This document shows, piece by piece, positions 5,151-13,900 of a stretch of DNA of 27,117 nucleotides. The position numbers and the translations under genes are program-made. Source of the DNA: CAG-791 sp045117315 (lineage in GTDB: Bacteria; Bacillota; Clostridia; Lachnospirales; Lachnospiraceae); the NCBI GenBank assembly GCA_045117315.1, contig JBGUNJ010000182.1, positions 1 to 27,117 of the forward strand, read 5' to 3'. The number at the start of each line of letters is the position of its first letter. Positions within the stretch are counted from its first letter, which is position 1. A model generated the notes under the pieces. The model was not told where the DNA came from and did no database searches. It worked only from the letters and a program-made list of their open reading frames with translations.

Positions 5151-7510
5151 CTGCTTATGCCGTTTGCCTTCAGCCATGCAGTCACATCATCGGGAAGGGA
5201 AGAACCTCCGGAATAATGGACCGACAGCCCCTGACCGATAAGAGAATCCGGTGCCAGCTTTGCGATCGCCGTCAGGCTCTGTCCGAATCGCCCTCCGCCG
5301 TGGGAGCAAAACGGGATGATCGTCTTTCCTGAGAAGTCATATTCCTCCAGGAAGGAAGCGATCGGCATGGGAATGGAGGCCCACCAGTTGGGATATCCGA
5401 GCAGGATAATATCATACTCATCCATGTTTTGTACTTGTTCAGACAGCTTTGGTCTGGCCTGTTTGTGCTGGTCTTCCTGGGCCTGCATCAGAACAGTATT
5501 GTAATCTTCAGAGTAAGGGTCTTCTGGCGTGATCTCAAACAGATCCGCCCCTGTCTGTGACTGGATCTCCTGCGCGATCCCCCGTGTATTTCCACTCCAG
5601 GAAAAATAAGCGATCAGAACTTTCCCGTCCGTCTCTGCCTGCAAGGAGTTTTCTCCTGCTGTCACCAGACCGGAAGGGCTTTGATCTGCGTTCCTTACCA
5701 GGCGCACGCCGAGATTGAAGCTCTGCATGTCTTCCTGACCGGCAGCGCGGTAGGCGCTACGCATATTTTTGGCAAAATCGTTCCATCCGCCGCCGCGATA
5801 AATATGCCTTGTGCCGGACGCAGCGCCTGTCGGATCGTCGCTGATATCCGTATCATAGCTTCCATAGTAATCCCAGCACCACTCATTGATATTGCCGTGC
5901 ATGTCATAGAGTCTCCAGGCATTCGGCTCAAAGCTTCCGACAGCTACAGTGGTCTGCCTGTATTCTCCGGGTTTGGCCTCAAGAACTGAATCATCAAAAT
6001 AGTTTTCCTCAATCTCATAGGGATAATGTCCGTAGAAATTGGCCTCTTCGGCACTAAGGGACTTCTCTGTATTGAAGGGAGTTGTTGTGCCCGCCCGGCA
6101 GGCGTACTCCCACTCGGCTTCCGTCGGCAGGCGGTATCCGTCTGCCGACCGGTCCCATGTCACACCATCATCAGCAACAGTGTAAGCCGGTGTTAAACCG
6201 GCTTCTTCACTTTTTGCGTTGGCAAAGCGGACCGCATCCAGCCAGGAAATGTTTTCGACCGGGAGATCATCTCCGCTGAACATGGAAGGATTATCTCCCA
6301 TCAGCTTTACATATTCCGCCTGCGTGCTTTCATAGGGATCCATGTAAAACGAGGATACCGAGACCTGGTGCTGCGTTTCATCCCCGCCCCTCCAGTTTTC
6401 GGAGTCCGGACTGCCCATCTGGAAAGAACCTGCCTGAATGAGAACAAATCCGTCTTTTACATCTGCTTTATCCTTCTGACCGGCCTCTTTGCTTTTACTG
6501 TCTGCCTGCTTATCAGAATCAGCTGCCTTAGTTTTATTGTCTGCCTGCTTCTCCGAACCTGCGGTTTTGCTTTTGCTGTCTGCCTGATTCCCGGATTCAG
6601 CCGATTTGTTTTTACTGTCCGCCTGATTCCCGGATTCAGCGGTTTTGCTTTTGCTGTCCGTCTGCTTCTCCGCCTTGGAATCCTTCTGGCCGCTTTCCCC
6701 GGTCTCTTCCTGCCCGGAACCCCAGTTTGTATTTCCAAAGGAGCCCGCATCATCTCCGGAAGGAGCAAGAAGTTTGATCAGGATGCCGATGATAACCGCC
6801 GCCATTATGATAACAAGCGGCAGAAGCGGATTCCTTTTGGGGACAGCTTTCCCTGCCGCGTTCCTGCAGATATGAAATAACTGGGTCCCGATCAATGCCC
6901 AGAAAGAGAGCATCAGCAGATTTTCAATAAGGATCAGCAGGCCGGCCTTTTCATAATCCAGAAAAGCAAAAGAAATCCGGAAGAACAGATAGTCCGGCAT
7001 TCCGTTCCTGAGGAACAAGTACAGACCGATCCCGCCGGCTATCGTGAAGAGACCTGTCAGGACAGCTCTTGTCCTGTCATTCCACTTCAGACCGGCTGTC
7101 ATGGCAGGGATGTGCATTCCAAGGTGCAATCCCATCAGGACAAAGGCCCAGTGGGAAAGGGACAGATGCATTTTCCTCACAAAAGAGACCGGTGCCAGAC
7201 CATACATAAAGGGCACTGCATAGCCGCTCATGGACATACCGCAGAACGCTGTCATCAAAAAGCAGAGAAGCAGCAGGATATTGACTGCTGTAGACAGGAA
7301 GCGGTAAGGGTTATATTTTCCCCTGAATAAAGCAGCGTACCACCTTCGGTTCAAAATCTGATGGATAATGACGAGCACCGTCATGCCCATCCCGATCCAT
7401 TCGTGCGCCATCTCTCCCGTAACCTGATAGGCCATGAGAAGCAGAAGCAGGATGGTCATAGCCGCATCCACGATTCTTTTGACAGTATTGTTTGATACGT
7501 TTCCCGACAT
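5147..7510 (-). CDS. Membrane cytochrome-b-like / FGE-sulfatase-fold / flavodoxin triple fusion
   Basis: This 787-residue protein joins three parts. Residues 12-248 hold about seven hydrophobic helices of DUF4405/cytochrome-b561-like type, with histidines at 36, 50, 115, 120, 129 and 133 that could bind heme. Residues about 273-350 are a K/S/A/D/Q-rich linker of imperfect repeats. Residues about 355-612 are an FGE-sulfatase (SUMF1-like) domain, with QMGSP, RLPTEAEWEYACRAG, MHGNINEWCWD and YRGGGWN. Residues about 629-787 are a flavodoxin, with the phosphate loop SWSGNT, the flavin-ring loop YPNWWASIP and a SHGGGRFG turn. Positive loops at 55-70, 138-148 and 213-227 suggest that both C-terminal domains lie outside the membrane. 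The FGE domain lacks the catalytic cysteine pair. GGAGGA precedes the ATG. It is probably co-transcribed with the downstream reductase. The physiological substrate is unknown. Confidence 0.85.
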   Translation of the reverse strand: MSGNVSNNTVKRIVDAAMTILLLLLMAYQVTGEMAHEWIGMGMTVLVIIHQILNRRWYAALFRGKYNPYRFLSTAVNILLLLCFLMTAFCGMSMSGYAVPFMYGLAPVSFVRKMHLSLSHWAFVLMGLHLGMHIPAMTAGLKWNDRTRAVLTGLFTIAGGIGLYLFLRNGMPDYLFFRISFAFLDYEKAGLLILIENLLMLSFWALIGTQLFHICRNAAGKAVPKRNPLLPLVIIMAAVIIGILIKLLAPSGDDAGSFGNTNWGSGQEETGESGQKDSKAEKQTDSKSKTAESGNQADSKNKSAESGNQADSKSKTAGSEKQADNKTKAADSDKQADSKSKEAGQKDKADVKDGFVLIQAGSFQMGSPDSENWRGGDETQHQVSVSSFYMDPYESTQAEYVKLMGDNPSMFSGDDLPVENISWLDAVRFANAKSEEAGLTPAYTVADDGVTWDRSADGYRLPTEAEWEYACRAGTTTPFNTEKSLSAEEANFYGHYPYEIEENYFDDSVLEAKPGEYRQTTVAVGSFEPNAWRLYDMHGNINEWCWDYYGSYDTDISDDPTGAASGTRHIYRGGGWNDFAKNMRSAYRAAGQEDMQSFNLGVRLVRNADQSPSGLVTAGENSLQAETDGKVLIAYFSWSGNTRGIAQEIQSQTGADLFEITPEDPYSEDYNTVLMQAQEDQHKQARPKLSEQVQNMDEYDIILLGYPNWWASIPMPIASFLEEYDFSGKTIIPFCSHGGGRFGQSLTAIAKLAPDSLIGQGLSVHYSGGSSLPDDVTAWLKANGISR
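6461..6694. repeat. Low-complexity repeats encoding the K/S/A/D/Q linker
   Basis: Imperfect repeats of about 36-39 bp encode units such as SGNQADSKSKTAE. They separate the last membrane helix from the FGE-fold domain and form a long, charged, probably flexible tether. Confidence 0.7.
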
Positions 7511-7551
7511 GATGTATGTCCTCCGTGTCTGGTGTCTGGTTTCTATAATAC

Positions 7552-7601
7552 TGACATTGTGTCAACATCCGCATTATACATTCTCTCTGACATTGCGTCA
7601 A
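7552..7601 (-). promoter_or_regulatory. Promoter with two copies of a 13-bp palindromic operator
   Basis: On the minus strand, TTGACG (7596-7601), 17 bp, and TATAAT (7573-7578) form a strong promoter for the 787-residue fusion. The dyad TGAC-NNNNN-GTCA occurs twice, at 7588-7600 (TGACATTGCGTCA), overlapping the -35, and at 7552-7564 (TGACATTGTGTCA), just after the expected start of transcription. This arrangement is typical of repression by a dimeric regulator. The regulator is not in the window and I do not recognise the site. Confidence 0.65.
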
Positions 7602-7687
7602 TATCCTGCGAAGGATTCTGCCCGTATAATCCTGCAAGGGTTTCTGCCCCGGCATTTTTTTAGAAATCTGCCCTTGCATGGCTGTCG

Positions 7688-8098
7688 TCAAAGGATCCTT
7701 TGCTGCATTCCGGAGTATGCCAGTGCACAGTCATCCGCTTTCATATCACCATCCGCACCTTGTGTATGAAGGCCTGGCTCGTGAAGGCGGGGCATCATGT
7801 CAGAGAAAGGGCATGCAATCCTGGAGGATGATCTCGCTTCCATACCGGGGATTGCTCCGGTATTGGTCTGCCTTCCACAGTGATAAATCTGAGCCAGGAT
7901 TTTTGCGCCGTATTTGTGAACCCTGGGCGGAAGCTGGCTGTGACTCTCAATCTGTTCATCGTTCCAGAATCCGGCCGTCGCTTTAAACCCGTGCCCGTTG
8001 GGAGCTATATTGTAGTCCTCGGTAATAATGAGGCCATATCCGCCTTTCGCGCGGAGGCGATTTCTCTTTGACATCAGGGGAAGTTTGAGCACCGGCAC
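7688..8098 (-). pseudogene. Remnant of an Old Yellow Enzyme / NADH:flavin oxidoreductase gene
   Basis: The translation contains RAKGGYGLIITE, NGHGF and VHKYGAKILAQIYHCGRQTN, which match the early part of the TIM-barrel of Old Yellow Enzyme family proteins (the segment with the conserved H-x-GRQ). Similarity begins only after about ten residues and stops after ACPFSDMMPR; beyond that the frame is unrelated and ends at 7688. Intact members have at least 350 residues, often over 600 with the NAD-binding part. Both ends are therefore missing, and no ribosome site precedes the ATG. It sits between the giant surface-protein gene and the flavodoxin-fusion promoter, so deletion during rearrangement is likely. 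Confidence 0.75.
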
Positions 8099-8107
8099 AA
8101 ACTTCCT

Positions 8108-8143
8108 GAGTAAAAAATCTTGTATCGATAAGATTTTTTACTC
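8108..8143 (-). terminator. Terminator of the giant surface-protein gene
   Basis: A perfect 14-bp inverted repeat (8108-8121 and 8130-8143; GAGTAAAAAATCTT / AAGATTTTTTACTC) with an eight-base loop begins immediately after the stop codon. The T run is inside the stem, and the symmetry means it could act in both directions. Confidence 0.7.
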
Positions 8144-10948
8144 TTACTTGCTGATCCTGACACTTTTCGCTGTACTCCAGGCAGAATAGTAATTCCTGCT
8201 TCCAACGGTCTTATAAGTGCGGATCCTGAAATAATATGTTTTCCCTTTAGACATACTGCCAATCACTTTCGAAATGGAAGAAGCGCCTTTTACGCTCATG
8301 GACTTGCTGCCCGACTTAAAAGTTTTATCTGTACTGTACTGAATCTGATAGCCGGTCCCTTTGGCATTTTTAGCCCACTTCACTGTCACCTTACCGGCTG
8401 CGGAGTTTGCAGCGGAAGAAATCGAGGGTCTTGAGACTCTGTATGTTGTCAGGGATTTGGCAGTACCATTTCCGGTCGATGACGTCGGTACAATCTTAAA
8501 TGTGTATTTGGTCCCGTTCGTATTGGCTTTTTTATCGGTGTAAGTAACAATTGAATTACCTTTAAGCGCGGCAATCTTTGTGCTGCCACGGTAGACAAGG
8601 TATCCGTTTGCGCCGGTCACCTTCTTCCAGGTAAGCTTCATCCCTGTTGCCTCGTTGGAAGCAGTGATGGAAGAAGTTGCCGCGGGAACGACCTTGATCG
8701 TAATGGTTTTTGAAGCAGCCTTGTAATTCGCTGTTTCGCCCGCGGCTGCCGTGATTTTTGCTGTGCCGACCTTTTTCGCAGTGATTTTTCCCGTAGAAGC
8801 GTTTACAGCCGCAACAGCTGTGTTGGAAGACTTGTATGTGACGGATGCTTTCTCCTTTTGGCCGGTGACCGATACCGTCGCCGTCTTCCCTGTTGCAATG
8901 ACAGAGGCAGATGACTTTGCCGTGATCGACTGAGCCGCCTTATTGATCTTGAAGACCGCGGTTTTTGTGCCGCTGTAATTTCCTTTCCCTGTGAAAGTAA
9001 TCGTCGCTGTTCCTGCACTGGTGTTGTTTTTATAGGAAACAGAGTAATCTGTGCCGGATTTCAGTGTGGTTGATTCCAGCTTCACCGTCGGCGACTGGGT
9101 CAGTGCTTTCCCAGTGTAGGTCTTGTCTTTTATTCCGCTTATCGCTGCCGCTGAAATAGATGCCGGTTTGATCCTGAAGGATATCGTCCGGGTGCCTTCG
9201 TAATTTCCGTTCCCTGTAATGGTGACGTCCGCCTTGCCTGCGTTTGTATTGTTCTCATACCTTATGCTGTAATCAGTCCCCTGTTTCAGACTGGAGGCAC
9301 CTGCCTTCACCGTCAGGTCCTGAGTGACTGCACTGCCCGTGTAGATCTTGTCGACGATACCGGAAATCTCTGCATCGGAAATCGATACCGGCCTGATTCT
9401 AAATGTGGCTGTCTTTCTCCCGGTATAGTTGCCTTTGCCTGTAATCGTAACGGTCGCTGTACCGGCGTTGGTATTATCAGAATATGCCGCTGTGAAATCT
9501 CTGCCGGCCTTCATGGCAGTATCTCCTATGGTCACAGTCAGGTCCTGAGTAAGCGCCTCACCTGTGAACACTTTTTCAGACAGTCCGCCGATCACGGCAT
9601 CCCCTAGATCAGCCGGGTTGATGGTAAATGTATCGCTGATCTCTCCTGAATAATCCCCTATGCCGCAGATCATCAGGCCTGCAATGCCTGCACGGATATT
9701 ATTCCTGTAGACAATATCAAAGTCCTCATTCCATTTCAGGACCTCATTTCCGGCAGATATTGTGGGATTTTGTATAATCTCCTCTCCCGTATAGGTTTTT
9801 GCTGTGATTCCGGAAACGGATGCAGAGGAGATTGAGGCAGGCAGTATTTCGAAAGACGCATCCAGCGATCCCTCATAATTGCCCTTGCCGTTGATCTTCA
9901 CTTCTGCTGTTCCCGCATGAATATTGTTTTCATAAGACAGGGAATAGTCAGTCCCCTCCGCCAGCCTGACAGAACCGAATGTAACTGTCGGTTTCGGAGT
10001 CTGCTCTTCGCCGCTGTACGTTCCGGCATTCAGGTCCGCGACGGATGCTTCAGAGATATCTGCTGGATTAATCCGGAATGTACCCGAAGCACTTCCTTCA
10101 TAATGGCCGATTCCCGTGACTGTCACAGTTGCCGTACCCACATTCCTGTTATCTTCATACTGCAGGGTATAATCTGTATCTGCAGTCAATACGTCTGAAC
10201 CTATGGTGACACGGGGTGCCTGCACGATGGCGCCGCCGGTATAAGTTTTGTCTGAAAGTCCGGATATAACCGCTGTGGAAAAAGGAATCGGGAGAATCCT
10301 GAATGACGCGGACGCACTTCCGCTATAACTGCCTTTCCCGTTCACCGTGACGGTCGCGCTCCCTGTTTCAACATTGTTGCTGAAACTGAGCGTGTAGTCC
10401 CTCCCTTCTGTCAAAATGTCCCCAAAGAGGCTGACAGTGGGAGTCTGGGTGATTTCCGCTCCTGTATATCTTATGTCGGTAAGGCCTGTAATGCCGGAAT
10501 AGGCAAGGTTCTTGCTGTTCTCAACGTAAATGATCTCCACACGTTTGATCTTGTCATCATTAACAGTGATACTGTTCCATTGCTCCGCTGTTCCGAAATA
10601 GTAGACTTTTTCCAGATCAGCGCATCCCGAAAAGGCGTAACTGCCAATCTCAGTCACTGTCTCCGGGATGGCCACACTTGAGAGTGCTGTGCAGTTCTCA
10701 AATGCGCCTCCATCGATGCACGTCACTCCCGCGGGAATAACCACGCTTTCCAGGCTGCTGCATCCCTTGAATGCAAATATGTCTACCTTGCTTATCCCTT
10801 CAGGTATCGCAACATTCAGCAGACCGCTGCAGCCATAGAAAGCATATTGGCCCAAATACGTCACTCCCGCGGGAATGATAACCTCCGTAAGACCGGTGCA
10901 GCCACGGAAGGCAGAATCGGAAATACTCGTTACGTTTTCCGGTATCAC
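8144..10948 (-). CDS. C-terminal part of the giant LRR surface protein (LRR, seven MBG repeats, Big, FN3)
   Basis: This 934-codon open frame is the continuation of the 17169-10945 frame after a one-base deletion, not an independent gene: its first codons (GTG ATA CCG) fall inside an LRR unit and no ribosome site precedes them. Residues 1-145 are BspA-type LRR_5 units (IPxxVTxIgxxAFxGCxxL). Residues about 150-675 are seven tandem 75-residue MBG/Ig-like units, each with Y(T/S)G, GxDYxxxYxNN and GKGxYxG. Residues about 675-757 form a Big_2-like domain (VTYKSSNTAVAAVNASTGKI). Residues about 757-934 contain two FN3-like domains, ending SWSTAKSVRISK style. No LPxTG sorting signal is present. The role is probably adhesion or matrix binding at the cell surface. 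Confidence 0.85.
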   Translation of the reverse strand: MIPENVTSISDSAFRGCTGLTEVIIPAGVTYLGQYAFYGCSGLLNVAIPEGISKVDIFAFKGCSSLESVVIPAGVTCIDGGAFENCTALSSVAIPETVTEIGSYAFSGCADLEKVYYFGTAEQWNSITVNDDKIKRVEIIYVENSKNLAYSGITGLTDIRYTGAEITQTPTVSLFGDILTEGRDYTLSFSNNVETGSATVTVNGKGSYSGSASASFRILPIPFSTAVISGLSDKTYTGGAIVQAPRVTIGSDVLTADTDYTLQYEDNRNVGTATVTVTGIGHYEGSASGTFRINPADISEASVADLNAGTYSGEEQTPKPTVTFGSVRLAEGTDYSLSYENNIHAGTAEVKINGKGNYEGSLDASFEILPASISSASVSGITAKTYTGEEIIQNPTISAGNEVLKWNEDFDIVYRNNIRAGIAGLMICGIGDYSGEISDTFTINPADLGDAVIGGLSEKVFTGEALTQDLTVTIGDTAMKAGRDFTAAYSDNTNAGTATVTITGKGNYTGRKTATFRIRPVSISDAEISGIVDKIYTGSAVTQDLTVKAGASSLKQGTDYSIRYENNTNAGKADVTITGNGNYEGTRTISFRIKPASISAAAISGIKDKTYTGKALTQSPTVKLESTTLKSGTDYSVSYKNNTSAGTATITFTGKGNYSGTKTAVFKINKAAQSITAKSSASVIATGKTATVSVTGQKEKASVTYKSSNTAVAAVNASTGKITAKKVGTAKITAAAGETANYKAASKTITIKVVPAATSSITASNEATGMKLTWKKVTGANGYLVYRGSTKIAALKGNSIVTYTDKKANTNGTKYTFKIVPTSSTGNGTAKSLTTYRVSRPSISSAANSAAGKVTVKWAKNAKGTGYQIQYSTDKTFKSGSKSMSVKGASSISKVIGSMSKGKTYYFRIRTYKTVGSRNYYSAWSTAKSVRISK
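8930..10495 (-). repeat. Seven tandem MBG-type coding repeats of about 225 bp
   Basis: Units start near residues 152, 225, 300, 375, 450, 525 and 600 of the downstream frame and share GTDYS-x-YENN-x-AGTA and GKGNY-x-G. Units 5-7 are the most alike, as expected for recent internal duplication. Copy number is likely to vary between strains. Confidence 0.8.
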
Positions 10949-13900
10949 AATTTTTTCAGACCGCTGCAGTTCAGGAAGGTATACTTATCAATACCCGCCA
11001 GCTGTGCGGGCAGAGTCGCCTCTTCAAGGCTGCTGCAATTTTTAAAAGCAGCCATATTAATCACGCTCACACTATCCGGGATTATCAATTCAGTCATGGA
11101 GCCGCAGCCGCTGAACGCGTAATATCCAATGGAGGTTACACCCTCAGGTATGACCATTTTCGAAAGGCTTCCGCACTCATTAAACGCATATTCCCCTATG
11201 CTTTTCACTCCGGCAGGAATGACAGCTTCAGTCATATTGCCGCAAGTCTCAAATGCGCCTTTGCCTACGTTTGTAAAGCCCTCCTGTATGACAGCTTTTT
11301 TAATCTGCGAAGCATAGGCTTTCCAGGGAGCACCGCTTATTGACCAGTCCGGCATCTGGCCGGTTCCTTCAATGACCAGCTTTCCGCTCTTATAGAGGGT
11401 CCAGCTGATGTTGGAGCCTGCTGTTCCTGATTCCAAAGGTACCGAACCCGTAGAAGGAATTTCAACCTGGCTTCCCTCCTGAACCGCATCGCAGAATCTG
11501 CAGTGAATACTTTTAACTCCTGCTTCTTCATCCGTCGGCTCAATATCAACGGTATATTGGTCAGACCATTCATGCTGGCTTGCGAGATGGGCTCTGACCG
11601 TGATGTCATGAGACGGCATGGTGACTGTCGCCTCTTCTTTAAGGCAATCGTCAATGACGGAATCCGGATCATCCGTGATCCATTTGATAAAAGTGTCGTT
11701 TTCAGGTACTGACGGCAGTATGGTCACCTGGTCGCCTTTAAGAATCTGATACTCTTTTGTTTCTCCTGAAATGACGGTCAGAGTAAATGGCTCCAGGATC
11801 CCTCTTGCTGTATCAATGGATGGAACTGTCGTAATGTTCCCGGCTGTCAGGGAATAGGTCTCATCCGGATCGAGAACCTGGTCCGTCACATCCCCCTCAT
11901 AGACGATTCCCGGCGACAGATCCACTTCATAAAACTTCACTGTACGCAGAAGATCATACTCCTCTGAGTACTCACTCACGGAATAGTCCATCTTTCCATA
12001 ATCTGTCCCCGTCATTTCAATATGATAAGAATCCCCTGTCGGTATATAGACCACTTTTTTATCACCGTCCGCAAAACAGGGTATTTCATCAACCGTCACC
12101 TGATCATTTTCTATTTTCCCGACAATGCTGCCGGACGACGAATAGACGGTTACATCCACAGGGCAGTGAATATCATAACGTTTGGCAACGGCTTTTTGGA
12201 ATTCATTTCTGACAGCAGCTTCTATTTCAGCTCGTTCACTCTGATCAAGGGATGCGTAGGTATCCGCTTCCATGGTTCTGATACCACCGCTCTCCAGCCA
12301 TGCCAGATAGTGTTCCGGAAAGTGAGAGTGTACCAAGGCAAGAAGGCCTTTATTTTTAAGTACAAATTTCAGAGCGTCGACTATGCCGACATCACCCTTT
12401 AACAACTTGTAAGTACTGGCTGATCTTTTAAACCCAATCTCTATAGCAGAATCATAATCCCCCCGATCCCACGCGTTTGCAAAATCCGGTCCGGCCAGAA
12501 ATTTTCCCACCATTGCCGGAGAAGAAAGCAATCCAATAATAGGAGAAGATACTATGTTTGAAGCGGATTCTTTTTCCGCATAACTGTTTTTATATGCCGT
12601 TATCATACTTTCCTGGACAAGGTTAGTATAATCATTTGTGTTCGGAATCATCTCATACATCCAGTCAGTAATGGTGCTGATATTTTCCGAAGCATCTCCG
12701 ATGTTCATGGCTTCCCCTGTGAAATTTCTAAAGCTGTCTTCTACCGCTTTTGTGGTATAGCAGGCTGTAATTGTCTTTGTATTTCCGTATTTTGAAAATC
12801 CCCAGCCTTTATTCAGAACGATTCTCGGTACTAAATCACTGCTGCTGACAATATTATGGATGTTCTCTTCAGAATGATTCTCTCCTCTTTGCCCGCTGGG
12901 TGTCGCAAAAGTATAAACAAAAGTATCCTTTCTTTCCAGATCAATCTCAAGGACGCCTTCATTTACGTAGTGTCCCAGCAGATTAGCTGTTGCACCGCCT
13001 CTGCTGAATCCGACAATCCATATTTTAATCCTGCCTGTGTACTTCCCGTTTTCCACAAGATCGTCTATATATTGCTTCAGTTCGACAGCAGCCAGGTTTG
13101 CTGCACTCCTGAAGCCTAAAGCATCCCCATTGTCTCCAAGATGAAAATTACTTGCCCACTCAGCGCCGTATCCTCCTCCTCGAATCGCTACTGCGATCAG
13201 GGTATCATCCCTGTCTCTGTTCGTAATCGTTTTTGCGGCAATACCGAAGGCGGCCAGATCCGCAAAATTATTCAATGCGGTATCATATTTATGAAACACA
13301 GGATCTCTAAATCCCAATTTGGAAAATGCTATATTCAGGTTTTTCTCTCTGGCTACCGTTTTAGTATACCTGTCGTCAAAGTCATGACTGGTCCAGGACG
13401 CCATTTCAAGGCCAAGAGACATGACCGCAAGGTCATTGCTGTAATTACGGGCATCCTCATAATAATAATCATTGCTGAACAGAAAAGCATGATTTCCATC
13501 CAGGTATCTCTCATTATCCCCGTCTTCGTACTTCCATAAAGCCCCGTTGGCACGATATGCCAGAGTCGTTTTCAGATCCTTTGAAACTTCTATAGCCTTC
13601 CGTGCATGGTTCTCTTCGGATGAAGCAAAGTCAAAAGCAGCCCGGACGGTTTCCACAGGGTCTTTGTAGCCTACCCGCAGATTGATCCATGCCTTCAGTC
13701 CGTCTTCACTGACTTTTCGTTCCTCTTTGATAATATCGACCTGTTTTTCCAGCGCCTCTCTGTTATAGGTCACTTCATTAATAAACTTGTTCAGATACTG
13801 CCTGTCAGCACCAAACCCTTCCAGGCTCACAGTACACCAGACGTTGCTGTAGCCTGTGATCCGTTTTACTTCATCTATACTGCCATCCTTGAGTTTTGCG

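Noticed and set aside
7311..7691. Minus-strand 126-codon frame spanning the redox-operon promoter
   Set aside because: It covers the strong promoter and operator pair and overlaps the start of the fusion gene out of frame; no family is recognisable.
10945..10948. GTGA overlap as ordinary translational coupling of two separate surface-protein genes
   Set aside because: The junction falls within an LRR unit and no ribosome site precedes the GTG; adding one A restores the consensus exactly.
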